Positions 1 through 8,024 of a stretch of DNA of 64,000 bases are shown here, piece by piece. The position numbers and the translations under genes were made by a program. The first letter of the stretch is position 1; each line of letters opens with the position of its first letter. The DNA comes from Thiosocius teredinicola. Lineage in GTDB: Bacteria; Pseudomonadota; Gammaproteobacteria; Chromatiales; Chromatiaceae. The notes under the pieces are model-generated. The model saw nothing but the letters and a program-made list of their open reading frames with translations. It ran no database searches and was not told where the DNA came from. The DNA lies in assembly GCF_002009425.1 (NCBI RefSeq), contig NZ_CP019936.1, positions 4,203,297-4,267,296 of the forward strand. Reading direction: 5' to 3'.

Positions 1-604
1 CCTCCGTGACAGCAAGCGCGTCGAGGTAAGACGACACCTCGACCGGTTCGAACTCGAATCCGAATTCGTCCATCAACTGACGGAACACGCGGCTGTGAAT
101 GCTGCGCGCCATCATCGCCACCCGTTTCCCCTGCAGGTCCGCCAGCGAGGTAATCGAGACCGATGGATTGCGGTAGACAACGCCCCAGTTGTTGATCAGT
201 GTCTGGGTCGTGAAATCGAACTGCTGCGCCCTCTCTGCGGTGTACGCGATACCGACAAGCAGGTCGATCTCGCCCGCCTCGAGTTGCGACAGCACGTCCT
301 TCCAGGTGCCGTAGACGTAATCGAACGTCAGTGATTCGCTGGCTGCGACCGAATCGAGGAACTCGACCGAAAGGCCGGCGTACCTGCCGGGCTCTTGCTG
401 AAAGACGATCGGGCTGTTGTCGAAAACGCCGATCTTGAATCGCGGAGATTCGGCGGCAATCGTGGCTGACGCCAGCATCGCCATCAGCAGCAGATACAAG
501 CAGCCCAGCCGGATGCGGGATATGAGGCTGCATCGCCTGCGGCCAGCTTCAGCGCCAGGTGACGCTGCGGCCAGGGCCGGATTCTGCGAAAGAATTAAGT
601 TCAT
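1..604 (-). CDS. Periplasmic substrate-binding protein, family 3 (3' end missing)
   Basis: This minus-strand reading frame starts with ATG at 602-604 and runs off the left edge without a stop. It begins with a positively charged stretch and a hydrophobic segment that looks like a signal peptide (core 'LLLMAMLASATIA'). It then reads as a bacterial extracellular solute-binding protein of family 3, with 'FKIGVFDNSPIVF', 'YVYGTWKDVLSQLEAGEIDLL' spread over adjacent blocks, and 'TAERAQQFDFT'. Such domains bind amino acids or similar small solutes, either for an ABC transporter or as the sensor part of a histidine kinase or cyclase. The C-terminus is outside the window, so a fused signalling domain cannot be excluded. 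An in-frame ATG just before the hydrophobic core is an alternative start. No transporter genes are visible beside it. Confidence 0.75.
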   Translation of the reverse strand, partial: MNLILSQNPALAAASPGAEAGRRRCSLISRIRLGCLYLLLMAMLASATIAAESPRFKIGVFDNSPIVFQQEPGRYAGLSVEFLDSVAASESLTFDYVYGTWKDVLSQLEAGEIDLLVGIAYTAERAQQFDFTTQTLINNWGVVYRNPSVSITSLADLQGKRVAMMARSIHSRVFRQLMDEFGFEFEPVEVSSYLDALAVTE

Positions 605-696
605 CCCTGGGTCATCGGCCTGCCGCCCGCCGACTTGAAGATCCTTTTTCCCACACCGGGCGGCGCCGTAGCGGGCGGCCCAGCCGGAGTTGACGG

Positions 697-963
697 CTAG
701 TCGACCGCCAGCGGTTTCTTCGACTTCACCTCGTCCTCGTCCTGCCAGGTGATGCGCACCGTGATCCGGTTGCGCGAGTCGTCCTGACTCGCCGTAACCT
801 TGAGATTCAGCAGATCGCGCGGCTGCAGCACGATCTCGCCGTCTTCATCGCTGAAGGTGAGTTTGCCCTTGCCAAGGCCCTTGGTGATCGCCTTCAGGAT
901 GTCCTGAATCGTTTTGCGGTTCTGCAGGGATTCGTGTCTGAAGCTCTGTTTGCTCTGGCGCAT
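697..963 (-). CDS. amphi-Trp domain protein (intact copy)
   Basis: An 88-residue acidic/basic soluble protein starting 'MRQSKQSFRHESLQ' with the pattern of the small amphi-Trp domain: a helix followed by beta strands ending in a Trp ('VRITWQDEDE'). The domain is described from family models and has no known activity. From memory it recurs with GAK-system genes (HprK-related kinase plus ATP-grasp), which fits the operon here. It is the last gene of the minus-strand operon. Its first 72 codons are duplicated just upstream at 1103-1318 by a 355-bp tandem repeat, so this is the only full copy. Identification is by pattern recognition; the function is unknown. Confidence 0.7.
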   Translation of the reverse strand: MRQSKQSFRHESLQNRKTIQDILKAITKGLGKGKLTFSDEDGEIVLQPRDLLNLKVTASQDDSRNRITVRITWQDEDEVKSKKPLAVD

Positions 964-1457
964 GGGTGTGCAGCTTACTCCTTGTTCAGGGCGTCGGGCC
1001 TGAGAACCTTGGCATGTGGATAATCGGTGCTGATGCCGAGGACATAGCCCGCAGGATCGATGATCGTGACGCCGGCACCGTAACCGTCCATGTTCTCCTT
1101 GCGGTGATGCGCACCGTGATCCGGTTGCGCGAGTCGTCCTGACTCGCCGTAACCTTGAGATTCAGCAGATCGCGCGGCTGCAGCACGATCTCGCCGTCTT
1201 CATCGCTGAAGGTGAGTTTGCCCTTGCCAAGGCCCTTGGTGATCGCCTTCAGGATGTCCTGAATCGTTTTGCGGTTCTGCAGGGATTCGTGTCTGAAGCT
1301 CTGTTTGCTCTGGCGCATGGGTGTGCAGCTTACTCCTTGTTCAGGGCGTCGGGCCTGAGAACCTTGGCATGTGGATAATCGGTGCTGATGCCGAGGACAT
1401 AGCCCGCAGGATCGATGATCGTGACGCCGGCACCGTAACCGTCCATGTTCTCCTTGC
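748..1457. repeat. Perfect 355-bp direct tandem duplication
   Basis: Two adjacent copies, 748-1102 and 1103-1457, appear identical base for base as far as I can compare them by eye, with a constant offset of 355. Each unit holds the last ~128 bp of the metallophosphoesterase gene, the short spacer and the first 72 codons of the amphi-Trp gene. The ends share at most 1 bp of homology, which suggests a recent non-homologous or replication-slip duplication, or an assembly artefact. Confidence 0.93.
986..1318 (-). pseudogene. Truncated amphi-Trp copy created by tandem duplication
   Basis: The first 72 codons are identical to the intact amphi-Trp gene downstream. The frame then crosses the duplication junction at 1102/1103 into a partial copy of the metallophosphoesterase tail, read in the wrong frame, giving an unrelated proline/arginine-rich end of about 38 residues. 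The conserved Trp-containing last strand is lost. The start lies 11 bp after the metallophosphoesterase stop, so this fragment keeps the original operon spacing and may be translated, but it is unlikely to fold normally. Confidence 0.8.
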
Positions 1458-2664
1458 GCCGCGAATTGCGGTCCATGGTGATATCACTTTCGATATGCAA
1501 CATGCCGCGACGCAATGTCAGACGCTGACCGGTCGTGCGGTTGCGATGGCCGTGCACCACGGTGTGCAGGCCCTGACGATAGGCACGCTCGACACCGTGC
1601 CGGGTCAGCGGCATATCCACCCCGCGGTACTTGGTGCGCATCGTGTTGGCCAGGGGCCCGTAATAAAACTCGAACAGATCGTGTCTGATCTGTTGGCGAA
1701 ACTGTTCGTTCAGATAGGCGACGCTCTCCTCTTCGATCAGGGTCGCGATCCGATCATCGAGCCCGGCATGGACGAACAGGAATGAACCAGCACGATGGGC
1801 AAGCTGCATGTCGCCGAAGAACCAGCCGAATTCGCCGTCGGGTTCGAGGAACAATTGTTGAGAGCGCATCGCGGCCGCATAGACATCGCGCAGCGACAGG
1901 CCGGCATCGGCACAGGCCTGTTCGAAACCGTCCACCTTCTTGCGCATCCTCACCAGTTCACGCTCGATCGCGCGGGGCGGCATCAACCATTGCGCGATCT
2001 CCGGAAACTCGTCGAACCAGCCGGGTGAGGGAAACAGCCTGCGCCGACATTCTTTCTTGTCGGGTATGCCGCGCAACGCCTGTTTGCCGCGCAGGTATCG
2101 TCGATGCACCTCGCGCAGCAACGGCACCCCCTTCGGGCCCATGCGAACGAACATATGCTCGGTCTTCAGATCGCGCGGTTGCTGCAACGCGCGTATGGCC
2201 ATGAAGAAACGCATATCGTGGTTGCCGGCGAGCAGTTTCACGCGCGCACCGCTGTCGATCAGGCCGCGCACCGTCTGCAGCAGATGCAGGTTGCTCGGCC
2301 CCTTATCGAGGAAATCGCCACCGATGATGAACAGCGCATCACGGCCGGCTTTGGTCAGGCGGAAGTCGCGCACCTTCGGGCCAGTCCGGCGAACGCCACC
2401 CGATGCGACCAGCGAGGCGCTGAACGCTTCCGCATCGGCGTGGGGATCGGCGAAGAAATAGATCGGCCGCTTCGGCCACTGTATCGGGGTGTGAGAAACC
2501 GCATGATTCAGTGCCTTGACCAGGCCATGATGATGGCGGCGTCGCGCATCTTTCTGCGAAGGTTTGCCGAGCGACCACGACTCGCTGGTCACCGGCAATC
2601 CCTCACGTACCCACTTGCTGCCGCGATAGTTCGGCAGATCGATCGAACCGTGCTTTTCAGACAT
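1330..2664 (-). CDS. Calcineurin-type metallophosphoesterase
   Basis: A 444-residue cytosolic protein with the full metallophosphoesterase motif set in order: 'FADPHAD' (D-x-H), 'GGDFLDKG' (GDxxD), 'LAGNHDMRF' (GNHD), 'VHAGLDDR' and 'VVHGHRN' (GHxx). These residues bind two metal ions and hydrolyse phosphomono- or diesters; the substrate cannot be told from sequence. It is longer than a minimal catalytic domain because of N-terminal and central helical insertions. It lies in the minus-strand operon between the histidine phosphatase gene and the amphi-Trp gene. Its last ~43 codons are duplicated downstream by the tandem repeat, but this copy is intact. Confidence 0.85.
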   Translation of the reverse strand: MSEKHGSIDLPNYRGSKWVREGLPVTSESWSLGKPSQKDARRRHHHGLVKALNHAVSHTPIQWPKRPIYFFADPHADAEAFSASLVASGGVRRTGPKVRDFRLTKAGRDALFIIGGDFLDKGPSNLHLLQTVRGLIDSGARVKLLAGNHDMRFFMAIRALQQPRDLKTEHMFVRMGPKGVPLLREVHRRYLRGKQALRGIPDKKECRRRLFPSPGWFDEFPEIAQWLMPPRAIERELVRMRKKVDGFEQACADAGLSLRDVYAAAMRSQQLFLEPDGEFGWFFGDMQLAHRAGSFLFVHAGLDDRIATLIEEESVAYLNEQFRQQIRHDLFEFYYGPLANTMRTKYRGVDMPLTRHGVERAYRQGLHTVVHGHRNRTTGQRLTLRRGMLHIESDITMDRNSRRKENMDGYGAGVTIIDPAGYVLGISTDYPHAKVLRPDALNKE

Positions 2665-2727
2665 CTTGTTGGGTTGTCTCCCGCTTGCTTCGATCTATAC
2701 CCGGCACATGCTCAACTCGCTGTACAA

Positions 2728-3432
2728 CTAATCCAGCGAAGATCCGGAACCATGGCGGACCTTCCATTCGCCGCCGACGTGTCGCCAGTCGTCGCCGATA
2801 CACTCAAGGTACACCGGGTGCACGTGATACATGCTCAAGCGGGCGATGTCGGCGTACTCCAGCACCCCTAGGTGATAAGCAGCGTGTCGAAACGCGGCAC
2901 CATGACCGACGAACAGCTTGAGGCGGTCTTCCGGCGTATCGTGTACGGCCATGTCCGCCATGCATTGACGAATATACGCGGCGACGCGCTCCCCCGCTTC
3001 GAGCAGGGACTCGGCACCCATCAACGGCAGGCGGTATCGGCTGTTCGATTTCCAATCGCTGGGTAGCGGCGAGAAACGCGGGTCTTCGGCGACAGCCGCC
3101 TCGATCTGCTGCAAGGTCAGATTGGCCGCGCTGCCCAGACCGCGCTCCGCGAGCGCATCGGTGCCGCGCAGACGCACCCCGCCGGCCGCTGCATCCTGCA
3201 GACCATCGGCTATGATCTGCGCGGTCTGCCAGGCACGCAGCAGGTTCGAGCATTCGATCAGTGGTTCGAGTTTCCAAGCCTCATTGCGCAAGGTTTCGCG
3301 CAGCATCTCGACAGCCTGCGCGGCCTGCGCCCGGCCGCTATCCGTGAGCGGGAAAGGCTGATGGGCACTCGGCGTGCCCGGCAATTGGCGGTAGTCGCCG
3401 TGGCGGATCAACGCGACGAACAGTCTGCCCAT
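2728..3432 (-). CDS. Histidine phosphatase superfamily protein
   Basis: A 234-residue protein with the 'LIRHGDY' RHG motif close to the N-terminus and a second catalytic His in 'FVGHGAAFRHA', the hallmarks of the phosphoglycerate mutase/acid phosphatase branch. These enzymes pass phosphate through a phosphohistidine on the RHG His. I chose the ATG at 3430-3432, which overlaps the upstream TGA by one base; the frame stays open further upstream but that part overlaps the SixA-Nudix gene and is low-complexity. The substrate is unknown. Its place in an operon with an HprK-like kinase and a SixA domain suggests removal of phosphate from a protein or cofactor. Confidence 0.82.
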   Translation of the reverse strand: MGRLFVALIRHGDYRQLPGTPSAHQPFPLTDSGRAQAAQAVEMLRETLRNEAWKLEPLIECSNLLRAWQTAQIIADGLQDAAAGGVRLRGTDALAERGLGSAANLTLQQIEAAVAEDPRFSPLPSDWKSNSRYRLPLMGAESLLEAGERVAAYIRQCMADMAVHDTPEDRLKLFVGHGAAFRHAAYHLGVLEYADIARLSMYHVHPVYLECIGDDWRHVGGEWKVRHGSGSSLD

Positions 3433-4403
3433 CAGTCGGTCACCGCCAAACGCCGCGCGAGTCGCTCCACCATCGGGCGCAACTCGGGCTGCCTGAGCAG
3501 GCCGGCGGCGAGATCCGGCGGTACCCAGCGCCGACCGCGGTGCCGTTCTTGCCATTCGTCATCACCGATCTCGCGGCTTACGGCCATCGGGTACACCGTT
3601 ACGGTGCAGCTGGCTCCCCACTTGGTGCACTGATAGCTGCCGAGGGATTCGTCGCCGACGACGCCTTCCACGCCCGCCTCTTCCCACGCCTCCTTGGCGG
3701 CAGATTCGCGCATGCTCAGGCCGACGTCGGCGATGCCCTTGGGTACCACCCAGTGTTTATTGCGACTCGAGCGGATGATCAGGATCTCGACCTGCCCGGC
3801 AGTCACGCGGTAAGGGATGACGGCCGACTGGGTGTAGTAATAGGCGGGTCGGTCACGGGTGGGTTCGCCGTCGGGACCGGGGAAGGGAAATTTTTCGGGC
3901 AAGTCCGCCGGGTATTGCAGATTCAGCACGCTCGCCGACCCAGCGGCCAGGTCGCGCCAGCCATCCGCCAACCGCAACCGCGCCAAGGTCGCAGTCGGTA
4001 GCAATCTACCCTTGCGGTTGCGCTGCAGCCGTGTGGCGGACAAATCGACGAGCAGGCGCTCGAGCCCCAGGTTGTGGCCTACCAGCATCACGCGGCGTGC
4101 GTTCGATGGCACCTCGGCCAGCACGGCCTTCAACGTGATCTCGTCTGCGAGATACAGCCGTTCATCAGTGTGGACCTGCTGCGCACCGATGCCCATCACC
4201 TTGCAGGCATTCTCTGCGGTCACCCGGGCACGTGAGGCTGGAGACGCGATGATGTAATCCGGTACCAGGCGTTCACGCGCGAGCCACGCGCCGATTCGCT
4301 GCGCAGCGCGCTTGCCGCGGTCAGTCAGTGGACGCCGAAAATCCTCGCCATCGAATTCGGGATCGGCCTTGCCATGACGCATCAGGAGAAGTTCGTGGCT
4401 CAC
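3432..4403 (-). CDS. SixA-type phosphohistidine phosphatase fused to a Nudix hydrolase
   Basis: A 323-residue two-domain protein. Residues ~1-160 resemble SixA: 'LLMRHGKAD' (R9-H10-G11) and 'MLVGHNLGLERL' (H110), a compact histidine phosphatase that in E. coli acts on phosphohistidine of ArcB or the NPr protein. Residues ~185-320 carry a Nudix domain with the box at 223-245 ('GIADVGLSMRESAAKEAWEE'), typical of diphosphoinositol/diadenosine polyphosphate-type hydrolases. The fusion links protein or nucleotide dephosphorylation in one polypeptide. It sits 6 bp downstream of the HprK-like gene and overlaps the next gene. Which substrates are used is not shown by the sequence. Confidence 0.85.
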   Translation of the reverse strand: MSHELLLMRHGKADPEFDGEDFRRPLTDRGKRAAQRIGAWLARERLVPDYIIASPASRARVTAENACKVMGIGAQQVHTDERLYLADEITLKAVLAEVPSNARRVMLVGHNLGLERLLVDLSATRLQRNRKGRLLPTATLARLRLADGWRDLAAGSASVLNLQYPADLPEKFPFPGPDGEPTRDRPAYYYTQSAVIPYRVTAGQVEILIIRSSRNKHWVVPKGIADVGLSMRESAAKEAWEEAGVEGVVGDESLGSYQCTKWGASCTVTVYPMAVSREIGDDEWQERHRGRRWVPPDLAAGLLRQPELRPMVERLARRLAVTD

Positions 4404-4409
4404 CTGTGC

Positions 4410-5501
4410 TTACCTCACCAGGCTCTTCAACTGTCGCGCCAGATCGTCGAAATCGACACCACCACTGGCGGCATAGACGGGCACATCTGCGAAAGCCACC
4501 AGATAAACATCCTCGTCGGGGGTCAACTGATTGCCGAGAAAACTGCCATCGGCATATTGCATGAAAGGCCCGGGCGATTTCATGATCGCGCCCAACAACG
4601 CCCGCTGCTCATGTAGATCGACTCGTTCGAGCCGGGTTGCCGCATTGCTGTGCCGATCCCAGTTCAATACCAGGAATCCATCGAGTGGGGCCTGCATCCG
4701 GATACGACCCGGCCCGTAAAGTTGATCGATCATCACGTCGTACTTCTGCTCCAGTTCCCAGAGCTGATCCGCGGGCAGCTCAAGCAATGCAGCGCGTTCT
4801 AATTCCGGGATCAAGGGGTGCAGACGCTGGTTGTTGACGATGGTGCCGGGATTGATTCGCGGAAGCTTGGGCACCCCCGCGGCCTGTACGCCGCCGGGTT
4901 GGCGGGAGACGAACAATCGGTCGTTGCTCAGAAACCGGGTGGCGTCATCTTCGAGCAGGCGCAGCATCAGCGTCGACTTGCCACCGCCGGAGAAACCGGC
5001 AAGGCCCCACGCGCTGCCGTTGCGAACCACGCCCGCCGCATGACAGATCAACCAGTCGCGCACCTGCAACCAGTTCATGTATTGCGTGATGATGAAGTTG
5101 ATCACCTGATTGTCGTTGTCCAGGCACGGGCCGGCAGCAATACGCCGCGATTCACTTTGCAGAAACACCATACCAGTGCGCACCTTGCGCACCAGGCGAC
5201 CACCGGCAAAATCGTGGCAACTGTCTTTGCGCCCCGTTTTCCCCGGCTCGCGTCGCCAGTCAACGAACTCGACATCGAGTTGTGGAGCATCACGCTCGAC
5301 GGCTATCACATCGATATCGTGGCCGTCGTCGGTTGTCACGACGAAACCGAAATAGCGGCGCAGCCGTTCGATCAGTTCGTCGGCGTTGCTGCGCACACGT
5401 ATGCGACAGTCACCGAGCAGCAGGCACAACGCCTGCTCCTTCAGCACGGCGTTGCCGACAAGCCGGGTAGCGAAGTCTTCACAGACAGTGCAACTGTTCA
5501 T
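4410..5501 (-). CDS. HprK-related kinase B (GAK-system type)
   Basis: A 363-residue protein whose C-terminal half resembles HPr kinase/phosphorylase: 'CHAAGVV' followed by the Walker A loop 'GFSGGGKSTL' (169-178) and a later 'FLSNDRLFV' segment. The N-terminal ~130 residues are specific to this family. No HPr/PTS gene is nearby, so the target is unlikely to be HPr in its usual role. Related proteins are annotated as HprK-related kinases that occur with an ATP-grasp enzyme and an amphi-Trp protein, as here. The start codon overlaps the stop of the ATP-grasp gene by 4 bp (ATGA), showing translational coupling. The phosphorylated substrate is unknown. Confidence 0.82.
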   Translation of the reverse strand: MNSCTVCEDFATRLVGNAVLKEQALCLLLGDCRIRVRSNADELIERLRRYFGFVVTTDDGHDIDVIAVERDAPQLDVEFVDWRREPGKTGRKDSCHDFAGGRLVRKVRTGMVFLQSESRRIAAGPCLDNDNQVINFIITQYMNWLQVRDWLICHAAGVVRNGSAWGLAGFSGGGKSTLMLRLLEDDATRFLSNDRLFVSRQPGGVQAAGVPKLPRINPGTIVNNQRLHPLIPELERAALLELPADQLWELEQKYDVMIDQLYGPGRIRMQAPLDGFLVLNWDRHSNAATRLERVDLHEQRALLGAIMKSPGPFMQYADGSFLGNQLTPDEDVYLVAFADVPVYAASGGVDFDDLARQLKSLVR

Positions 5502-6394
5502 ACGCCCCTCAACCGCTCAACAACATATTCCACGTAGCTCGCTGCGGCATCCACGCCGGCGCCCTCCAGCGCACCGCGAAACCCGCCGAAAGCCGACACC
5601 TCGAACACGATCGGACCGTCAGCCGTCTCGGCGACGTCGACCGTCGTATAGTCCATACCGAACGGCGCCTGGGCGCGAGTCGCGAGATCGATGATCTCTT
5701 GCGACGGCGAATAGGCAGCGTAGCGTCCGCCGCTGTGGATCGTGGTGTTCCAGGCATCGCCTTCAGATACCCGCGCATAGGTGCACAGATACTCGCCACC
5801 GAGAAACACCACGCCCAGATCGCGCCCCGAAAGGTCGACTTTCCGTTGTATGTACATCATTGGATTGTCGGCATGAAAATCTTCGATAGCCGTCCGCGCG
5901 CGCTGTTCCGGTTCATCGGCATCCAGCACCACCATACCGCGCGCCTTGGTCGAGAACAGCGGCTTGAACACGGCCTGGCCGAAACCACGAACCGCACCCA
6001 ATGCACCGTCGACGTCTTCGGTGACCAGGGTATCCGGCATCGGAATGGCGGCACCGCGCAGGGTCACCGTGCAGCTCAGGCGATCGATCAGACGCAACAT
6101 GTTCTCGGCACCGCTGAACACGCGCACGCCGGCGTGTTCGGCAACGCGCAGCATCTCCAGTCGATCGAGGGTGTTCGGGCTGTATACGGCGCTGATCTTC
6201 TTGACGATCAAACCATCCAGATCGCCCAGATCGTGTTCGCCGAAACGCAGCCGCCCAGCGCCCAGATCGAGTTGCACGCGCCCCATATCGATCACCAGGC
6301 GGAAACCTGTGCGTTGCTCGACGGCATCGGCCAAGGCCTCGGTCGACCAGGCACCGGGTATGCCGATTACTCCAATGCGCAGATCAGCCAACAA
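5498..6394 (-). CDS. RimK-like ATP-grasp ligase (GAK-system type)
   Basis: A 298-residue ATP-grasp protein related to RimK and other glutamate/peptide ligases. Visible features are the N-terminal Rossmann-like segment 'LRIGVIGIPGAWSTEAL', the 'DRLSCTVTLRGAAIPMPDT' lead into the ATP-grasp fold, the ATP-lysine segment 'AVFKPLFSTKARGMV', and the metal-binding end 'IVFEVSAFGGFRG', where the usual N of the E-x-N motif is replaced. Such enzymes activate a carboxylate with ATP and join it to an amine or thiol. Placed between the PhoU/APH fusion and the HprK-like kinase, with overlaps on both sides, it is clearly part of one transcription unit. The substrate is unknown. Confidence 0.83.
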   Translation of the reverse strand: MLADLRIGVIGIPGAWSTEALADAVEQRTGFRLVIDMGRVQLDLGAGRLRFGEHDLGDLDGLIVKKISAVYSPNTLDRLEMLRVAEHAGVRVFSGAENMLRLIDRLSCTVTLRGAAIPMPDTLVTEDVDGALGAVRGFGQAVFKPLFSTKARGMVVLDADEPEQRARTAIEDFHADNPMMYIQRKVDLSGRDLGVVFLGGEYLCTYARVSEGDAWNTTIHSGGRYAAYSPSQEIIDLATRAQAPFGMDYTTVDVAETADGPIVFEVSAFGGFRGALEGAGVDAAASYVEYVVERLRGV

Positions 6395-8024
6395 AGACCT
6401 CCTTCACCGGGGTACGAAAACGGGCTGCCTTGTGCGGCGGCGTAGCCAGCACCCGTTCAAGCAGGTATCGCGCACGCAGAAACATGCCCTGTGCCAAGGA
6501 CTCATCGAGGATGAACCGCGTAGACGTGGCGAACGAGCGCGCCAGTCCAAGCGCCAGTCGCAGATCGAAGGTTTCGTCACCCCGTTGTTTCGCATATCGC
6601 CTTGCCATGCCGTAGAAATCCCTCGCCGACATCAGGATACGATCGCGCAGCGGCGCATCGAGAACCTGTAAGCGGTAGTTGGACACCATGAACACCGAGA
6701 CATCCTGCACGTAGTCCATGTAGCGCGAGCGGTGCAGATCGATGAAGTTGATACGTTTCTCGATGGGATCATAGATGATGTTGTCGACGTTGAAATCGCC
6801 ATGGATGTAGACCGAGAAAGGCGCGGCGAATGCCACCTCGTAATCGTTTGCCTGCCTGACCAGCGAATCGAAGCCCGGCACTTCCAGCCCGCATATCCGG
6901 CTGTTGTCCTCGCGAAACTCGGGATGGATGCGATAGACATCGTCCAGTCGACACTCCAGTTGATGCATGAAACCCGCCGACACCGGCTGCTCGGTGTGCG
7001 TCTCACGCCATACGGAATTGAGTGTCTTGCCGAGCCGTTTTAACGATTCGGCGAGCAGCTTCGGGGATTCGTGCAACAGGATCTGCTCGATGGTCAGCCC
7101 CGGCAGGTGTTCAATCAGCAACGCAGCCGACTGGCCGCGTTTTTTATAGGACAGTATCTTCGGCGCCAACCCGGGGTAGATCTCGTGCCAGCTCTCCACG
7201 CCTGCGCGTTCCTCCTTGAGCTTGCCTTTATGACCGTCCTTGAAGATGCCGACGTACCCGTCCGACTTGCGGTGCGAAGACGCAATACCTGCGATAGCAC
7301 TTCCCGAACGGGTCTGGGCGATAGTTTTAATCTGCACTTCGCTGATGTCCTCAGCGACATCCAGTTTCTCTACCGTCGCTTGCATCGAACGAAAACGCTC
7401 CAGGTTCACCGGCTGACCGAGGTTGACCGACAAAACCGCCTCACCCATCTCCAACAACGCATCGCCCATCTGTTCGATACAGTGTGCAGCCAGCAAGCCA
7501 TGCGTCAGATCTTCGGTATTGCCCTTGCGCTTGAGACCGGCGATGTGACGCTTCATCAGCTTCGCGTAGTCCCGATCCAGCTTGCTCTCCAACTCACCGA
7601 TCTTCAGCGCCCGTCGCGTATCGTTTTCCACAATGGCCGGTTCGATCCATTCCATGCCCTGGCGCACGCGCTGCAGCATCGACACATACGCCTTGGGCGC
7701 TATCCGGTTCAAACCTTCGACATCGCGCAGCTGACGGATACAGTCGCGACACAAAGCCGCAATCTGGTCGAGCTTGGTTGCGATGAACTCGATGCTGCGC
7801 AGCGCCAGCGGATCTGAATCGTTCGGTTTCTGCGATGCCAGCTGGTCTGCACAGCTGCTCTGGATGCGCATCTTGAGATTGTAGGCGTACCCCCCGCGAT
7901 CCAGGACGCGTTTACCGACCGCGGCCGAGGGCTCAAGCAGGTAGTTCTGCAGATAACCCACCTGCGAATCGACCTCGACACAGAGAAAGCGAAGATTCTC
8001 TCTAATGCTCGCTGGTAATCGCAT
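6384..8024 (-). CDS. PhoU/DUF47-like domain fused to aminoglycoside phosphotransferase-like kinase
   Basis: A 546-residue fusion. Residues ~1-220 are helical and PhoU/DUF47-like ('CIEQMGDALLEMGEAVLSVNLGQ'), a fold that binds metal-phosphate clusters in phosphate sensing. The C-terminal ~300 residues are an aminoglycoside phosphotransferase/choline-kinase-like domain with 'YIHGDFNVDNIIYD' (catalytic loop, around residue 405) and 'NFIDLHRSRY' in place of the usual metal-binding D-x-D. I chose the ATG at 8022-8024, giving 23 bp overlap with the Nudix gene; the frame is open to 8096 but that extension lies inside the Nudix gene. It overlaps the ATP-grasp gene by 11 bp. It may phosphorylate a small molecule in response to phosphate or polyphosphate; this is inference. 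Confidence 0.8.
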   Translation of the reverse strand: MRLPASIRENLRFLCVEVDSQVGYLQNYLLEPSAAVGKRVLDRGGYAYNLKMRIQSSCADQLASQKPNDSDPLALRSIEFIATKLDQIAALCRDCIRQLRDVEGLNRIAPKAYVSMLQRVRQGMEWIEPAIVENDTRRALKIGELESKLDRDYAKLMKRHIAGLKRKGNTEDLTHGLLAAHCIEQMGDALLEMGEAVLSVNLGQPVNLERFRSMQATVEKLDVAEDISEVQIKTIAQTRSGSAIAGIASSHRKSDGYVGIFKDGHKGKLKEERAGVESWHEIYPGLAPKILSYKKRGQSAALLIEHLPGLTIEQILLHESPKLLAESLKRLGKTLNSVWRETHTEQPVSAGFMHQLECRLDDVYRIHPEFREDNSRICGLEVPGFDSLVRQANDYEVAFAAPFSVYIHGDFNVDNIIYDPIEKRINFIDLHRSRYMDYVQDVSVFMVSNYRLQVLDAPLRDRILMSARDFYGMARRYAKQRGDETFDLRLALGLARSFATSTRFILDESLAQGMFLRARYLLERVLATPPHKAARFRTPVKEVFVG

